From positions 186,001 to 250,000 of the forward strand of contig NZ_QHKZ01000006.1 of the NCBI RefSeq assembly GCF_003194585.1: a DNA stretch of 64,000 bases, written 5' to 3'. The notes beneath the pieces were generated by a model, which was not told where the DNA came from, searched no databases, and saw only the letters and a program-made list of their open reading frames with translations. The position numbers and the translations under genes were made by a program. This document shows positions 1-8,016 of this stretch, in pieces (position 1 is the first letter of the stretch; the number at the start of each line of letters is the position of its first letter). Origin of the DNA: Nocardioides daejeonensis (GTDB taxonomy: Bacteria > Actinomycetota > Actinomycetes > Propionibacteriales > Nocardioidaceae).

Positions 1-1
1 C

Positions 2-1849
2 CGCTTCTCCAGCGATCCGCGCGAGGCAGCACCCCTCTCGCCCGACGGTCCCTTTGCTGCCGACGCCGCGGTCGAGCAACGTCCGGTACGCCTGGTCGAG
101 CTCCCGGTCGGCGCCACCGAGGACCGGGTGCTCGGCTCTCTGCACCTGGAGCGTGCACTCAGTGCCGGCGTTGCCGAGTACGAGCCGGGCCTGCTCGCCC
201 GCGCCCACCGCGGTCTGCTCTACGTCGACGAGGTCAACCTGCTCCACGACCACCTGGTCGACCTGTTGCTCGATGCGGCGGCGATGGGCCGGGTGACCGT
301 CGAGCGCGACGGTGTCTCGGTCTCCCACGCAGCGCGCTTCGTGCTGATCGGCACCATGAACCCCGAGGAGGGCGAGCTGCGGCCGCAGCTGCTGGACCGA
401 TTCGGCCTCACCGTCGAGATCGCGGCGCCCCGCGACCCCGCCCAGCGGGTGGAGGTGGTACGCCGACGCATCGCCTTCGAGGCCGACCCGGAGGCGTTCG
501 TGGCGGCGTACGCCGAGGCGGAGCGGGCGCTCACCGAGCGGATCGTCTCGGCTCAGGCTCTGGTCGACCAGGTGGTGCTCGGCGACGAGGCGCTGCTGAA
601 GATCGCCGAGGTCTGCGCCGCGCTGGACGTCGACGGCATGCGGGCGGACATCGTCACCGCCCGCACCGCGGTGGCGCACGCGGCCTGGCACGGTCGCTCC
701 GAGGTGACCCGCAGCGACATCCGTGCCGCGGCGCGCCTGGCTCTGCCGCACCGACGCCGCCGCAACCCTTTCGACGCACCCGGGCTCGACGAGGAGCTCC
801 TCGACCAGTTGCTCGGCGACGACGACCTGCCCGATCCGCCACCGGACGGCGGCGACGACCCCGACGGAGGCGGTGGCGGTGAGACCGACGGTGGCGGTGA
901 GACCGACGGTGGCGGGGGCAGTGATCCCGACAGCGACGGCAGCGCGACCTCCGAGCCCGCAACGTCCTGCGACGAGGTTGCCCCAGCAGCCACCCCGCAG
1001 GACGCACCGACACCGCAGGAGACACTGGTGAGTGCCGCGACGCCGTACCGGCCGAGGCTCTTCACCGTCGCCGGCACAGGAACCGGCGAGGCAGGGCGGC
1101 GCAGTCGGGCCGTCACCAGCTCGGGCAGGCGGATCGGCGCGGAGCGACCACGCGGTGCGGGCGGTTCTATCCACCTGGTCGAGACGGTCCGGGCCGCTGC
1201 GCCGCATCAGGCGACGCGCGGCCGGTACGACGGGCCGCTGCGGTTCCGCTCCGACGACCTGCGGGTGGCCACCCGCGAGGGCAAGGAGTCGAACCTGGTG
1301 CTCTTCTGCGTGGACGCCTCGGGATCGATGGCGGCGCGCAGGCGCATGGAGCAGGTGAAGACGGCGATCCTCTCGCTGCTGCTCGACGCCTACCAGCGGC
1401 GCGACAAGGTCGGGCTGGTCACCTTCCGCGGTCACGGCGCCGACCTGGCCCTCCCCCCGACGCATTCGGTCGACGTGGCCGCGCGCCGGCTCGACGAGCT
1501 CCCGGCCGGCGGGCGCACACCGCTGGCCGAGGGACTGACCCTGGCCGCTGAGACGCTTCGTGTCGAGCGGTTGCGAGACCCCCGCCGCCGCCCGCTGCTG
1601 GTGCTGGTCACCGACGGCCGCGCCACGGCCGGAGCCGACGCCGTACCCCGCTCCCAGGTCGCCGCCCGATATCTCGCCGCCACCGGCCTGAGCTCGTTGG
1701 TCGTCGACTGCGAGACCGGGCGCTTCCGGATGGGGCTCGCCCGCGCCCTGGCGGAGGCGCTCCTCGCCGAGCACGTGCCGCTGGGCGAGGTGACCGCGGA
1801 AGCCCTCACGACCGCCGTGCGCGGCGCCGTCCGAGGGGAGGTCGCCTGA
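2..1849 (+). CDS. Cobaltochelatase/magnesium chelatase ChlI-ChlD fusion subunit (5' end cut)
   Basis: This is the AAA+ plus von Willebrand A partner of a metal chelatase; in actinobacteria the fused form normally acts with CobN to put cobalt into the corrin ring. The reading frame is open from base 2, and codons before the first internal start encode the family stretch VELPVGATEDRVLG, so the true start lies left of the window and about 615 residues are visible. Walker B (LLYVDEVNLL, near base 213) and sensor 1 (GTMNPEEGELRPQLLDRFG, near 352) mark the ATPase. A Gly/Asp/Pro-rich linker covers about 830-1060. The VWA domain follows with the MIDAS motif DASGSM near 1313 and TDGRAT near 1612. Its stop overlaps the cobO start by one base (TGATG). 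Cobalt rather than magnesium is inferred from the cobalamin neighbours. Confidence 0.9.
   Translation, partial: RFSSDPREAAPLSPDGPFAADAAVEQRPVRLVELPVGATEDRVLGSLHLERALSAGVAEYEPGLLARAHRGLLYVDEVNLLHDHLVDLLLDAAAMGRVTVERDGVSVSHAARFVLIGTMNPEEGELRPQLLDRFGLTVEIAAPRDPAQRVEVVRRRIAFEADPEAFVAAYAEAERALTERIVSAQALVDQVVLGDEALLKIAEVCAALDVDGMRADIVTARTAVAHAAWHGRSEVTRSDIRAAARLALPHRRRRNPFDAPGLDEELLDQLLGDDDLPDPPPDGGDDPDGGGGGETDGGGETDGGGGSDPDSDGSATSEPATSCDEVAPAATPQDAPTPQETLVSAATPYRPRLFTVAGTGTGEAGRRSRAVTSSGRRIGAERPRGAGGSIHLVETVRAAAPHQATRGRYDGPLRFRSDDLRVATREGKESNLVLFCVDASGSMAARRRMEQVKTAILSLLLDAYQRRDKVGLVTFRGHGADLALPPTHSVDVAARRLDELPAGGRTPLAEGLTLAAETLRVERLRDPRRRPLLVLVTDGRATAGADAVPRSQVAARYLAATGLSSLVVDCETGRFRMGLARALAEALLAEHVPLGEVTAEALTTAVRGAVRGEVA
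963..1004 (+). repeat. 42-bp palindromic unit, copy 1, in frame in chelatase linker
   Basis: Nine-base arms CGTCCTGCG (963-971) and CGCAGGACG (996-1004) are separated by 24 bases that can pair further. The same arms with exactly the same spacing occur at 3264-3305 in the cobB-cobC gene. Both copies are read in the same frame and give related peptides (TSCDEVAPAATPQD here). Confidence 0.7.
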
Positions 1850-2463
1850 TGGCCCGCGGCGTCCCCGACTACGTGCCCGACGACGGACTCACCACCGCCC
1901 AGCGCCGCAACCAGCCGCTGCTGATGGTCAACACCGGCGACGGCAAGGGCAAGTCGACCGCCGCCTTCGGGTTGGCGATCCGGTCGTGGAACCAGGGCTG
2001 GGACATCGGCGTCTTCCAGTTCGTGAAGTCCGCGAAGTGGCGGATCGGCGAGCAGACCGTGCTCGAGCGGCTCGGTGAGCTGCACGAGCAGACCGGCGAG
2101 GGCGGCCCGGTCGAGTGGCACAAGATGGGCGCCGGCTGGTCGTGGAAGCGCAAGGAGGGCAGCGAGGAGGACCATGCTCGCGATGCCGCCGACGGCTGGG
2201 CGGAGGTCAAGCGACGCCTCGCCGAGGAGCGGCACGACCTCTACGTGCTCGACGAGTTCACCTATCCGATCCAGTGGGGCTGGGTGGAGATCGACGACGT
2301 CGTGGAGACGCTGCGCACCCGGCCTGGACGGCAGTTCGTGATGATCACCGGCCGGCGCGCCCATCCGCTGCTGGTCGAAGCGGCCGACATGGTCACCGAG
2401 ATGACCAAGGTCAAGCACCAGATGGACCGCGGCCAGAAGGGTCAGCGGGGCATCGAATGGTGA
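1849..2463 (+). CDS. cobO: Cob(I)yrinic acid a,c-diamide adenosyltransferase
   Basis: It transfers the adenosyl group of ATP to Co(I) corrinoid, a cytoplasmic step of adenosylcobalamin synthesis. The 204-residue protein has the usual CobO/BtuR length and the family P-loop GDGKGKSTAAFG at residues 27-38, followed by the conserved FQFVKSAKW and VLDEFTYPIQWGW segments. The ATG overlaps the chelatase stop by one base, and the next gene begins 7 bases after its stop, so the three are almost certainly one transcript with coupled translation. Nothing in the sequence is unusual for the family. Confidence 0.95.
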   Translation: MARGVPDYVPDDGLTTAQRRNQPLLMVNTGDGKGKSTAAFGLAIRSWNQGWDIGVFQFVKSAKWRIGEQTVLERLGELHEQTGEGGPVEWHKMGAGWSWKRKEGSEEDHARDAADGWAEVKRRLAEERHDLYVLDEFTYPIQWGWVEIDDVVETLRTRPGRQFVMITGRRAHPLLVEAADMVTEMTKVKHQMDRGQKGQRGIEW

Positions 2464-2470
2464 GCGGCCC

Positions 2471-5122
2471 ATGGTGACGCTCCCCCGCCTGGTGATCGCC
2501 GCCCCTGCTTCAGGCCACGGGAAGACCACCATCGCCACGGGCCTGATGGCGGCGCTGTCGGCACGAGGCTGCGCGGTGAGCGGGCACAAGGTGGGCCCGG
2601 ACTACATCGACCCCGGCTACCACGCCCTGGCTACCGGGCGACCGGGTCGCAACCTCGACCCGCATCTGGTCGGCGAGGAGCGACTGGTCCCGCTGCTGCT
2701 GCACGGCGCCCGCGGCGCCGACGTCGCGATCGTCGAAGGCGTGATGGGGCTCTACGACGGCCAGCTGGGCGCCGACGGCTGGGCCTCGACGGCGCATGTC
2801 GCCAGCGTGCTCGACGCACCGGTCGTGCTCGTGGTCGACGTCTCCCACGCCTCGCGCTCGGTGGCCGCCGTCGTGCAGGGCATGCGCAGCTTCGACCCCC
2901 GGGTCCGGATCGCGGGCGTGGTGCTCAACAAGGCCGGTTCGGTCCGCCACTCCGACGAGGTACGCCGCGCGATCGGCGAGCTGCGCCCGGCGCTGCCGGT
3001 GCTCGGTGTCCTCCATCGCGACGCCGGGGTCGAGGCACCCTCGCGTCACCTCGGTCTGGTGCCCGCTGACGAGCGCGAGGAGTCTGCTGCGGCCCTGGCC
3101 CGGCTGTCCGACCAGATCACGACATGCATCGACCTGGACGCCGTGGTGGAGATCGCTCGCTCCGCCCCCGACCTTGCCGGAGCGCCGTGGGACCCGGTGG
3201 CCGAGCTCGCCCACGTCTCCCACCGGCCCCCTGTCGAGCCGTGCTCCGGCCGACCCGCCGTGACGTCCTGCGATGTGGCGCCCCTGGCGACCAGAACGCA
3301 GGACGTTGCGGAGGACGTCCTGCGCAGTGGTGGCCACGGCGACCGGCCGGCAGAACGGCCGGTGATCGCGATGGCGGGCGGCCGCGCCTTCACCTTCCGC
3401 TACGCCGAGACCGAGGAGCTGCTGGTCGCGGCCGGCTGCGACGTGGTCACCTTCGACCCTCTCACCGACGACTCCCTGCCTCCCGGTACGACGGGCCTCC
3501 ACCTGGGCGGCGGCTTCCCCGAGGTGCACGCCGGCGACCTGGCTGCCAACGCGCCGCTCCGGCGGGCCATCGCCGACGCGGTGGTGGCGGGCATGCCGAC
3601 GGTCGCGGAGTGTGCCGGGCTGCTCTACCTCTGCCAGACGCTCGACGATCGACCGATGACCGGCGTGCTGGCCGCGCACGCCGCGATGACGCCACGGCTC
3701 ACGCTCGGCTACCGCACCGTGACCGCGGCGTACGACAACCTGCTCGGGCGGGTCGGCGAGACCGTCACCGGTCACGAGTTCCACCGCACCGCCGTCTCCC
3801 CCGCGGCAGGCGCCGCTCCGGCCTGGGTACTGCCCGGTCGCGGCAACGACTCCGAGGGCTCCGGCGAGGGCTTCGCGGAGGCCAGCGTCCATGCCTCCTA
3901 CGTGCACGTGCACTGGGCGGGCCACCCGCAACTCGCTGCCCGCTTCGCGGAGGCCGCCCGTCACTACGCGGGTCGGGGCGACCACGCACGCGCCGGCGGC
4001 CACCGGGCCGAGGCGACCGCACCGCGACCGCCGGCAAGTCCGCCGGCCTCCCGCCAGGCAGATCCTGAGGAGCGGCTCCGGCACCACGGCGACGTGGAGG
4101 CGGTCGACGGGCTGGTCGACCTGGCCGTCAACGTCGTCGACGAGGCCTGGCCGCCGTGGCTGGAGCGAGCGCTCCTCGATGGCCTCACCCGGTCGCGCCG
4201 CTACCCCGACGCGGCCCCCGCCCGGCAGGGGGTGGCCACGCAGCACGGACTGGACTCCGAGCAGGTGCTCGTCACCGCCGGCGCCGCCGAGGCGTTCACC
4301 CTTATCGCGCGGCTGCGACCGTGGCGGCATCCACTGGTGGTGCACCCGCAGTTCACCGAGCCGGATGTCGCGCTTCGCAACGCCGGGCATCGTCCGTCGC
4401 ACGTGCTCTGCCGTGCGGACGACGGGTTCGCCTTCGACCCTCGAGAGGTCCCCGAGCGGGCCGACCTCGTGATCATCGGCAATCCCACGAACCCCACGGG
4501 CGTGCTGCATCCTGCCGACCACATCCGCGCACTGCTTCGCCCGCACCGTCTGGTCGTGGTCGACGAAGCGTTCATGGACACGGTCCCGGGAGAGCCGGAA
4601 TCCCTTGTCTCTGCAGGGATTCCGGGGCTCTTGGTGGTCCGCAGCCTTACCAAGCAGTGGGCTCTGCCCGGCATCCGCGCCGGGCACCTCACCGGCGACG
4701 CCGCAACCGTCGCCGGGCTGCATGCACTGCAGACCCCGTGGTCGGTCTCCGCCCCGGCCGTGACCGCCACCATCGCCTGCTGCAGCCCCGAGGCGCGGGC
4801 CGAGACGGCGCGGCGTACCGAGCGGACCGGCGAGCACCGGGCACTCCTCGAGGCCGGGCTGGACGATCTCGCCATCGCCCACCAACCCTCCCGCGCATCG
4901 TTCGTGCTCGCCCGCACGGGAGTCGGCGTCCGCGAGGCGCTGCGAGCGGCGGGGTTCGCGGTACGACGCGGCGACACCTTCCCCGGCCTCGACGAGAGCT
5001 GGGTGCGGATCGCCGTCCGGGAGCCGGTCACCACACGTCGGCTCCTGGCCGCGCTGCGCGCGTGCGACACCTCACGCGCCACCAGCCAAGACGCCGCAGA
5101 CACGACCGCCGTCGTGCCCTAG
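2471..5122 (+). CDS. cobB-cobC: Cobyrinic acid a,c-diamide synthase fused to CobC-type aminotransferase
   Basis: The 883-residue product joins two normally separate enzymes. Residues 1-500 are CobB/CbiA: the ATP-binding loop ASGHGKTT lies at residues 13-20, and the glutamine amidotransferase domain has its cysteine at about residue 381 in AECAGLLYL. This half amidates the a and c side chains of the corrin. Residues about 540-865 form a fold-type I PLP enzyme related to CobC/CobD (L-threonine-phosphate decarboxylase, source of the aminopropanol arm), with NPTNPTG and the probable PLP lysine 728 in SLTKQW. The CobB half carries a linker near residues 255-290 that contains the palindromic repeat. 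A free CobC, close to the mycobacterial Rv2231c type, is the usual arrangement; the reading frame here is continuous, with no frameshift needed. Confidence 0.9.
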   Translation: MVTLPRLVIAAPASGHGKTTIATGLMAALSARGCAVSGHKVGPDYIDPGYHALATGRPGRNLDPHLVGEERLVPLLLHGARGADVAIVEGVMGLYDGQLGADGWASTAHVASVLDAPVVLVVDVSHASRSVAAVVQGMRSFDPRVRIAGVVLNKAGSVRHSDEVRRAIGELRPALPVLGVLHRDAGVEAPSRHLGLVPADEREESAAALARLSDQITTCIDLDAVVEIARSAPDLAGAPWDPVAELAHVSHRPPVEPCSGRPAVTSCDVAPLATRTQDVAEDVLRSGGHGDRPAERPVIAMAGGRAFTFRYAETEELLVAAGCDVVTFDPLTDDSLPPGTTGLHLGGGFPEVHAGDLAANAPLRRAIADAVVAGMPTVAECAGLLYLCQTLDDRPMTGVLAAHAAMTPRLTLGYRTVTAAYDNLLGRVGETVTGHEFHRTAVSPAAGAAPAWVLPGRGNDSEGSGEGFAEASVHASYVHVHWAGHPQLAARFAEAARHYAGRGDHARAGGHRAEATAPRPPASPPASRQADPEERLRHHGDVEAVDGLVDLAVNVVDEAWPPWLERALLDGLTRSRRYPDAAPARQGVATQHGLDSEQVLVTAGAAEAFTLIARLRPWRHPLVVHPQFTEPDVALRNAGHRPSHVLCRADDGFAFDPREVPERADLVIIGNPTNPTGVLHPADHIRALLRPHRLVVVDEAFMDTVPGEPESLVSAGIPGLLVVRSLTKQWALPGIRAGHLTGDAATVAGLHALQTPWSVSAPAVTATIACCSPEARAETARRTERTGEHRALLEAGLDDLAIAHQPSRASFVLARTGVGVREALRAAGFAVRRGDTFPGLDESWVRIAVREPVTTRRLLAALRACDTSRATSQDAADTTAVVP
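3264..3324 (+). repeat. 42-bp palindromic unit, copy 2, plus an extra half-site
   Basis: Arms CGTCCTGCG (3264-3272) and CGCAGGACG (3297-3305) have the same 24-base spacing as copy 1 at 963-1004. A further CGTCCTGCG lies at 3316-3324 and forms a second palindrome with the middle arm. It lies in frame in the linker of the CobB half and is read as TSCDVAPLATRTQD. No other copy was spotted in the window by eye. Confidence 0.7.
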
Positions 5123-5130
5123 AGTCAGCG

Positions 5131-5222
5131 ACGAACGAGCCCGAGGAAGCCGGTGGGATTCCGGCACAGTCGCGCTACTGTGACGTCGCTGCGGCGGCGG
5201 AGTCAGACCCGAGGCGCTCGTG
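5131..5222 (+). promoter_or_regulatory. Cobalamin riboswitch
   Basis: The leader of cbtB carries the hallmarks of the cobalamin (B12-element) aptamer: GAGGAAGCCGGTG, then ATTCCGGCACAG, the core CTACTGTGA, and the downstream GAGTCAGACCC box. Outer arms ACGAGC (5135-5140) and GCTCGT (5216-5221) close the P1 helix. It starts about 10 bases after the cobB-cobC stop and ends about 48 bases before the cbtB ATG. The short spacing and the ribosome-binding site GGAGG just before the ATG suggest translational control of cobalt uptake by adenosylcobalamin; the mechanism is inferred. Confidence 0.9.
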
Positions 5223-5269
5223 TCCATCCGCTCATCAGACAGGGACGCATCATCCCTGAAGGAGGAACC

Positions 5270-5485
5270 ATGGCTCAGCCATCCGTCGCGCCCACCGCCA
5301 CTGCGGAGATCAGCTCGATCCCGCTCCGGCAGATCGCACCCTGGGCGCTCTTCTTCGGCCTCGTCGCACTGCTGGTGCTCTTCTTCGTCAGCACCGATCA
5401 GGGCGCCACGTCGGTCATCAGCGGCACCGCCATCCACGAATGGGTGCATGACGGCCGGCACCTGCTCGGCTACCCCTGCCACTGA
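5270..5485 (+). CDS. cbtB: Cobalt transporter subunit CbtB
   Basis: This 71-residue protein has one membrane segment (about residues 24-42, IAPWALFFGLVALLVLFFV) and a histidine-rich tail, HEWVHDGRHLLGYPCH, which matches the CbtB family of predicted cobalt uptake proteins. The ATG at 5270 is preceded by a strong AAGGAGG; an upstream in-frame start at 5153 would lie inside the riboswitch and is rejected. It is followed after 12 bases by cbtA. The riboswitch directly upstream fits a cobalt role. Confidence 0.9.
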   Translation: MAQPSVAPTATAEISSIPLRQIAPWALFFGLVALLVLFFVSTDQGATSVISGTAIHEWVHDGRHLLGYPCH

Positions 5486-5497
5486 GACGGGGCCGTC

Positions 5498-6301
5498 ATG
5501 ACTGCACGCGACTTCCTGATCCGGGGCCTGATCGCAGGCTTCATCGCCGGGATCCTCGGATTCCTCGTCGCCCACCAGGTCGGCGAACCGCACGTCGAGC
5601 GGGCCATCGCCCTCGAAGAGGCAGGCTCCACCGACGAGCACCCCCACGACGCCGCGGAGGAACCGGGCGCCACGCACGAGCACGAGACAGAGGAGGCCGG
5701 CCACTCCCACGGCGACGGCGAGACCGAGGTCTCCCGCGCCAACCAGCGCACCTGGGGCCTGCTGACCGGCACGCTCGCCGTCGGTACGGCGCTGGGCGGG
5801 CTGGTGGGCCTGATCGCCGCCGCGGTCGTGGGGCGCATCGGCCGGCTCACCGCCACCCAGTCGACGGCCCTGGTGTCGGTGGTCGGGTTCGTCTCGTTCG
5901 CACTGGTGCCGTTCCTGAAGTACCCGGCCGCTCCTCCTGCCGTCGGCTCCGGGGACACCATCGGCGAGCGGACCGCGCTCTTCTTCACCTTCCTGGCGAT
6001 CTCCGTGGCGGCCGCGGTCGCCGCGGTCGCCGTGGCCCGTCAGCTCCTGGCGCAGACCAGCGTCTACGCGGCGGTCGTCGTCAGCGGTGGGCTCTACCTG
6101 CTCGTCGTGGCCGGTGCGGCGGCGCTGATGCCGACCGTCAACGAACTCGGCGACTTCCCCGCAGACACCCTGTGGTGGTTCCGGCTCTCGTCCGTGTTCA
6201 CGCTGGCCACCGTCTGGGGCGGGATCGGCGTGGTGCTGACCGGGCTCGCCGACCGCGAGTCCGCCGCCGAGGCGCGCCGCGAGCTCGCGGCCTCGCTCTG
6301 A
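5498..6301 (+). CDS. cbtA: Cobalt transporter subunit CbtA
   Basis: The 267-residue integral membrane protein begins with a hydrophobic segment (residues 7-25) and then a His/Asp/Glu-rich loop (about residues 41-76, including HPHD, HEHE, HSHGDGE) that is likely to bind metal. Four more membrane segments follow. This is the standard CbtA plan and it sits 12 bases behind cbtB under the cobalamin riboswitch, so cobalt import is the probable job. Its stop codon overlaps the presumed start of cobD. Confidence 0.9.
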   Translation: MTARDFLIRGLIAGFIAGILGFLVAHQVGEPHVERAIALEEAGSTDEHPHDAAEEPGATHEHETEEAGHSHGDGETEVSRANQRTWGLLTGTLAVGTALGGLVGLIAAAVVGRIGRLTATQSTALVSVVGFVSFALVPFLKYPAAPPAVGSGDTIGERTALFFTFLAISVAAAVAAVAVARQLLAQTSVYAAVVVSGGLYLLVVAGAAALMPTVNELGDFPADTLWWFRLSSVFTLATVWGGIGVVLTGLADRESAAEARRELAASL

Positions 6302-7293
6302 ACAACGGCTGGCCGCGTGCCCTGGGCCTGCTCCTGGGGTACGCGGCCGATCGGCTTCTTGCCGACCCTCGCCGTGGCCATCCGGTCGCCGGCTTCGGTC
6401 GCATCGCGGGGCGCCTGGAGCGCACGCTGTACGCCGACTCGCGGTCGCGGGGTGCGGCACACAGCGTGGTGCTGGTCGGCTCGACGGTCGCAGCGGGGCT
6501 CGTCGTGGAGCGGATCGCCCGTCAGCAGACCGGCGCGCAGACGCTGGTCACCGCGGTCGCCGCCTGGGCCGTCCTCGGCGGCACCTCGCTGGGCCGCGAG
6601 GCTCGCGCCGTGCAGCGCTTCCTCGACGCCGACGACCTGCCCGGCGCGCGGCAGCGGCTGACCCATCTGGTGGGCCGTGACACCTCGCGGCTCGACGAGT
6701 CGGGCGTAGCACGCGCCACCATCGAGTCGATGGCCGAGAACACCTCCGATGCCGTCGTGGCACCGTTGGTGTGGGGCGCGCTCTGCGGCGTACCCGGTCT
6801 GGTGGGCTACCGCGCCGCCAACACCCTGGACGCCATGGTCGGCCATCGGTCGCCTCGCTACGAGCGCTTCGGCTGGGCCTCGGCGCGCCTGGACGACCTG
6901 GCGAACCTGCCGGGCTCCCGGCTGAGCGCACTCCTCGCGGTCGGCCTGAGCCCCACGATCGAAGGCCGGCCGAGTGCAGCGCTCCGCGCCTGGCGACGCG
7001 ATGCCCGCCATCATCCGAGCCCGAACGCCGGACCGGTGGAAGCGGCGTTCGCCGGCGCCCTCGACATCACCCTCGGCGGGGTCAACGCCTACGCGGGCCG
7101 AGTCGAGGACAGGCACACCCTGGGCGACGGCGCCGCACCGGGCCGAGCCGACATCGATCGCGCGGCCGTGCTGGCACGACGGGTGGGCGCGGCTGCGGTC
7201 GTGAGCGCCGCCGTACTGTCGCTGGCGCCCTCCGCACTGGTGCGGTGCTGTTGTCGCAAACCGCCGTTACAGCGGTGGGTGGGGGGCGCGTAG
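6298..7293 (+). CDS. cobD: Adenosylcobinamide-phosphate synthase (CbiB/CobD)
   Basis: The membrane enzyme attaches aminopropanol phosphate to adenosylcobyric acid. Family stretches are clear: [21 protein letters not shown] near the N-terminus, [15 protein letters not shown], and [13 protein letters not shown]. The start is odd. Between a GTG at 6175, deep inside cbtA, and an internal GTG near 6466 there is no in-frame ATG, GTG or TTG, yet the conserved N-terminus begins at about 6307. The CTG at 6298, which overlaps the cbtA stop as CTGA, gives a family-like 331-residue protein and is chosen here; a GTG start at 6172 would add 42 unlikely residues. The last 27 bases overlap the convergent cobK. 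Confidence 0.85.
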   Translation: MNNGWPRALGLLLGYAADRLLADPRRGHPVAGFGRIAGRLERTLYADSRSRGAAHSVVLVGSTVAAGLVVERIARQQTGAQTLVTAVAAWAVLGGTSLGREARAVQRFLDADDLPGARQRLTHLVGRDTSRLDESGVARATIESMAENTSDAVVAPLVWGALCGVPGLVGYRAANTLDAMVGHRSPRYERFGWASARLDDLANLPGSRLSALLAVGLSPTIEGRPSAALRAWRRDARHHPSPNAGPVEAAFAGALDITLGGVNAYAGRVEDRHTLGDGAAPGRADIDRAAVLARRVGAAAVVSAAVLSLAPSALVRCCCRKPPLQRWVGGA

Positions 7294-8016
7294 CCAGGCG
7301 AGCGCCTCGTCCGGATCGCTGACCGTGGCGACTCCCTGCGGTCCGGGGGCGCGGCGTACGACCACCACGGGAATGCCGAGCTCGGCTGCGGCCTCCATCT
7401 TGGGCCAGGTGAAGCTGCCGCCGGAGTCTTTGGTGACGAGGACGTCGCAGCGATGCTCCCGCAGGAGCGCGAGCTCGCCCTCGCGGCGGTAGGGGCCGCG
7501 GCTGAGCAGCAGCGTCCACGCCCGCGGTAGGTCGAGCTCCGGCGCGTCGACGACCCGGGCAAGCGCGGCGGCATCCCCCAGCGGGCCGACGAACTCGCCC
7601 AGCGCTTGACGGCCGACGGTGAGGAACGGTCGCCCACCCAGCCCGGCTGCCGTCCGAGCCGCCTCGGCGTGGTCGCTCACCCAGTGCCAGGCATCGGCGC
7701 CGGGCACCGTCGACCAGCCGGGTCGCTCCAGGCGAAGCAGCGGTACGCCGGCAGTCCGGCAGGCTTCGGCGGCATGGCGAGACATCTGCTCGGAGAACGG
7801 GTGGGTCGCGTCGACGACCGCCTCGATCGCCTCGGCCGCCAAGAACTCCACGAGTCCCGCGACACCGCCGAAGCCCCCGATCCGCACCGCTCCGACAGGG
7901 AGTCGTGGGCGCGCAACACGGCCAGCCAGCGAGCTGAGCACGTCGATGTCGGCGGCGACGCACCGGGCCGCGAGGTCGCGCGCCTCGGAGGTGCCGCCGA
8001 GCAACAGCACGGTCAC
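7267..8016 (-). CDS. cobK: Precorrin-6A reductase
   Basis: CobK/CbiJ reduces precorrin-6A to dihydro form with NAD(P)H during corrin ring synthesis. The 249-residue product has the N-terminal dinucleotide motif [10 protein letters not shown], the conserved [10 protein letters not shown] near residue 88 and VTKDSGG near residue 194, all typical of the family. It starts at GTG, and this start overlaps the cobQ stop by four bases (GTGA), so the two genes are coupled. It converges on and overlaps the end of cobD. Confidence 0.93.
   Translation of the reverse strand: MTVLLLGGTSEARDLAARCVAADIDVLSSLAGRVARPRLPVGAVRIGGFGGVAGLVEFLAAEAIEAVVDATHPFSEQMSRHAAEACRTAGVPLLRLERPGWSTVPGADAWHWVSDHAEAARTAAGLGGRPFLTVGRQALGEFVGPLGDAAALARVVDAPELDLPRAWTLLLSRGPYRREGELALLREHRCDVLVTKDSGGSFTWPKMEAAAELGIPVVVVRRAPGPQGVATVSDPDEALAWLRAPHPPL

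Noticed and set aside
2510-4885. Very long antisense open frame (791 codons) across the cobB-cobC gene
   Set aside because: It mirrors the third-position GC of the real gene, has no recognisable domain, and the plus strand encodes two clear enzyme families.
5060-5110. Third copy of the cobalamin-gene palindrome at the end of the fusion gene
   Set aside because: The peptide CDTSRATSQDAAD is faintly similar, but the DNA arms are not preserved.
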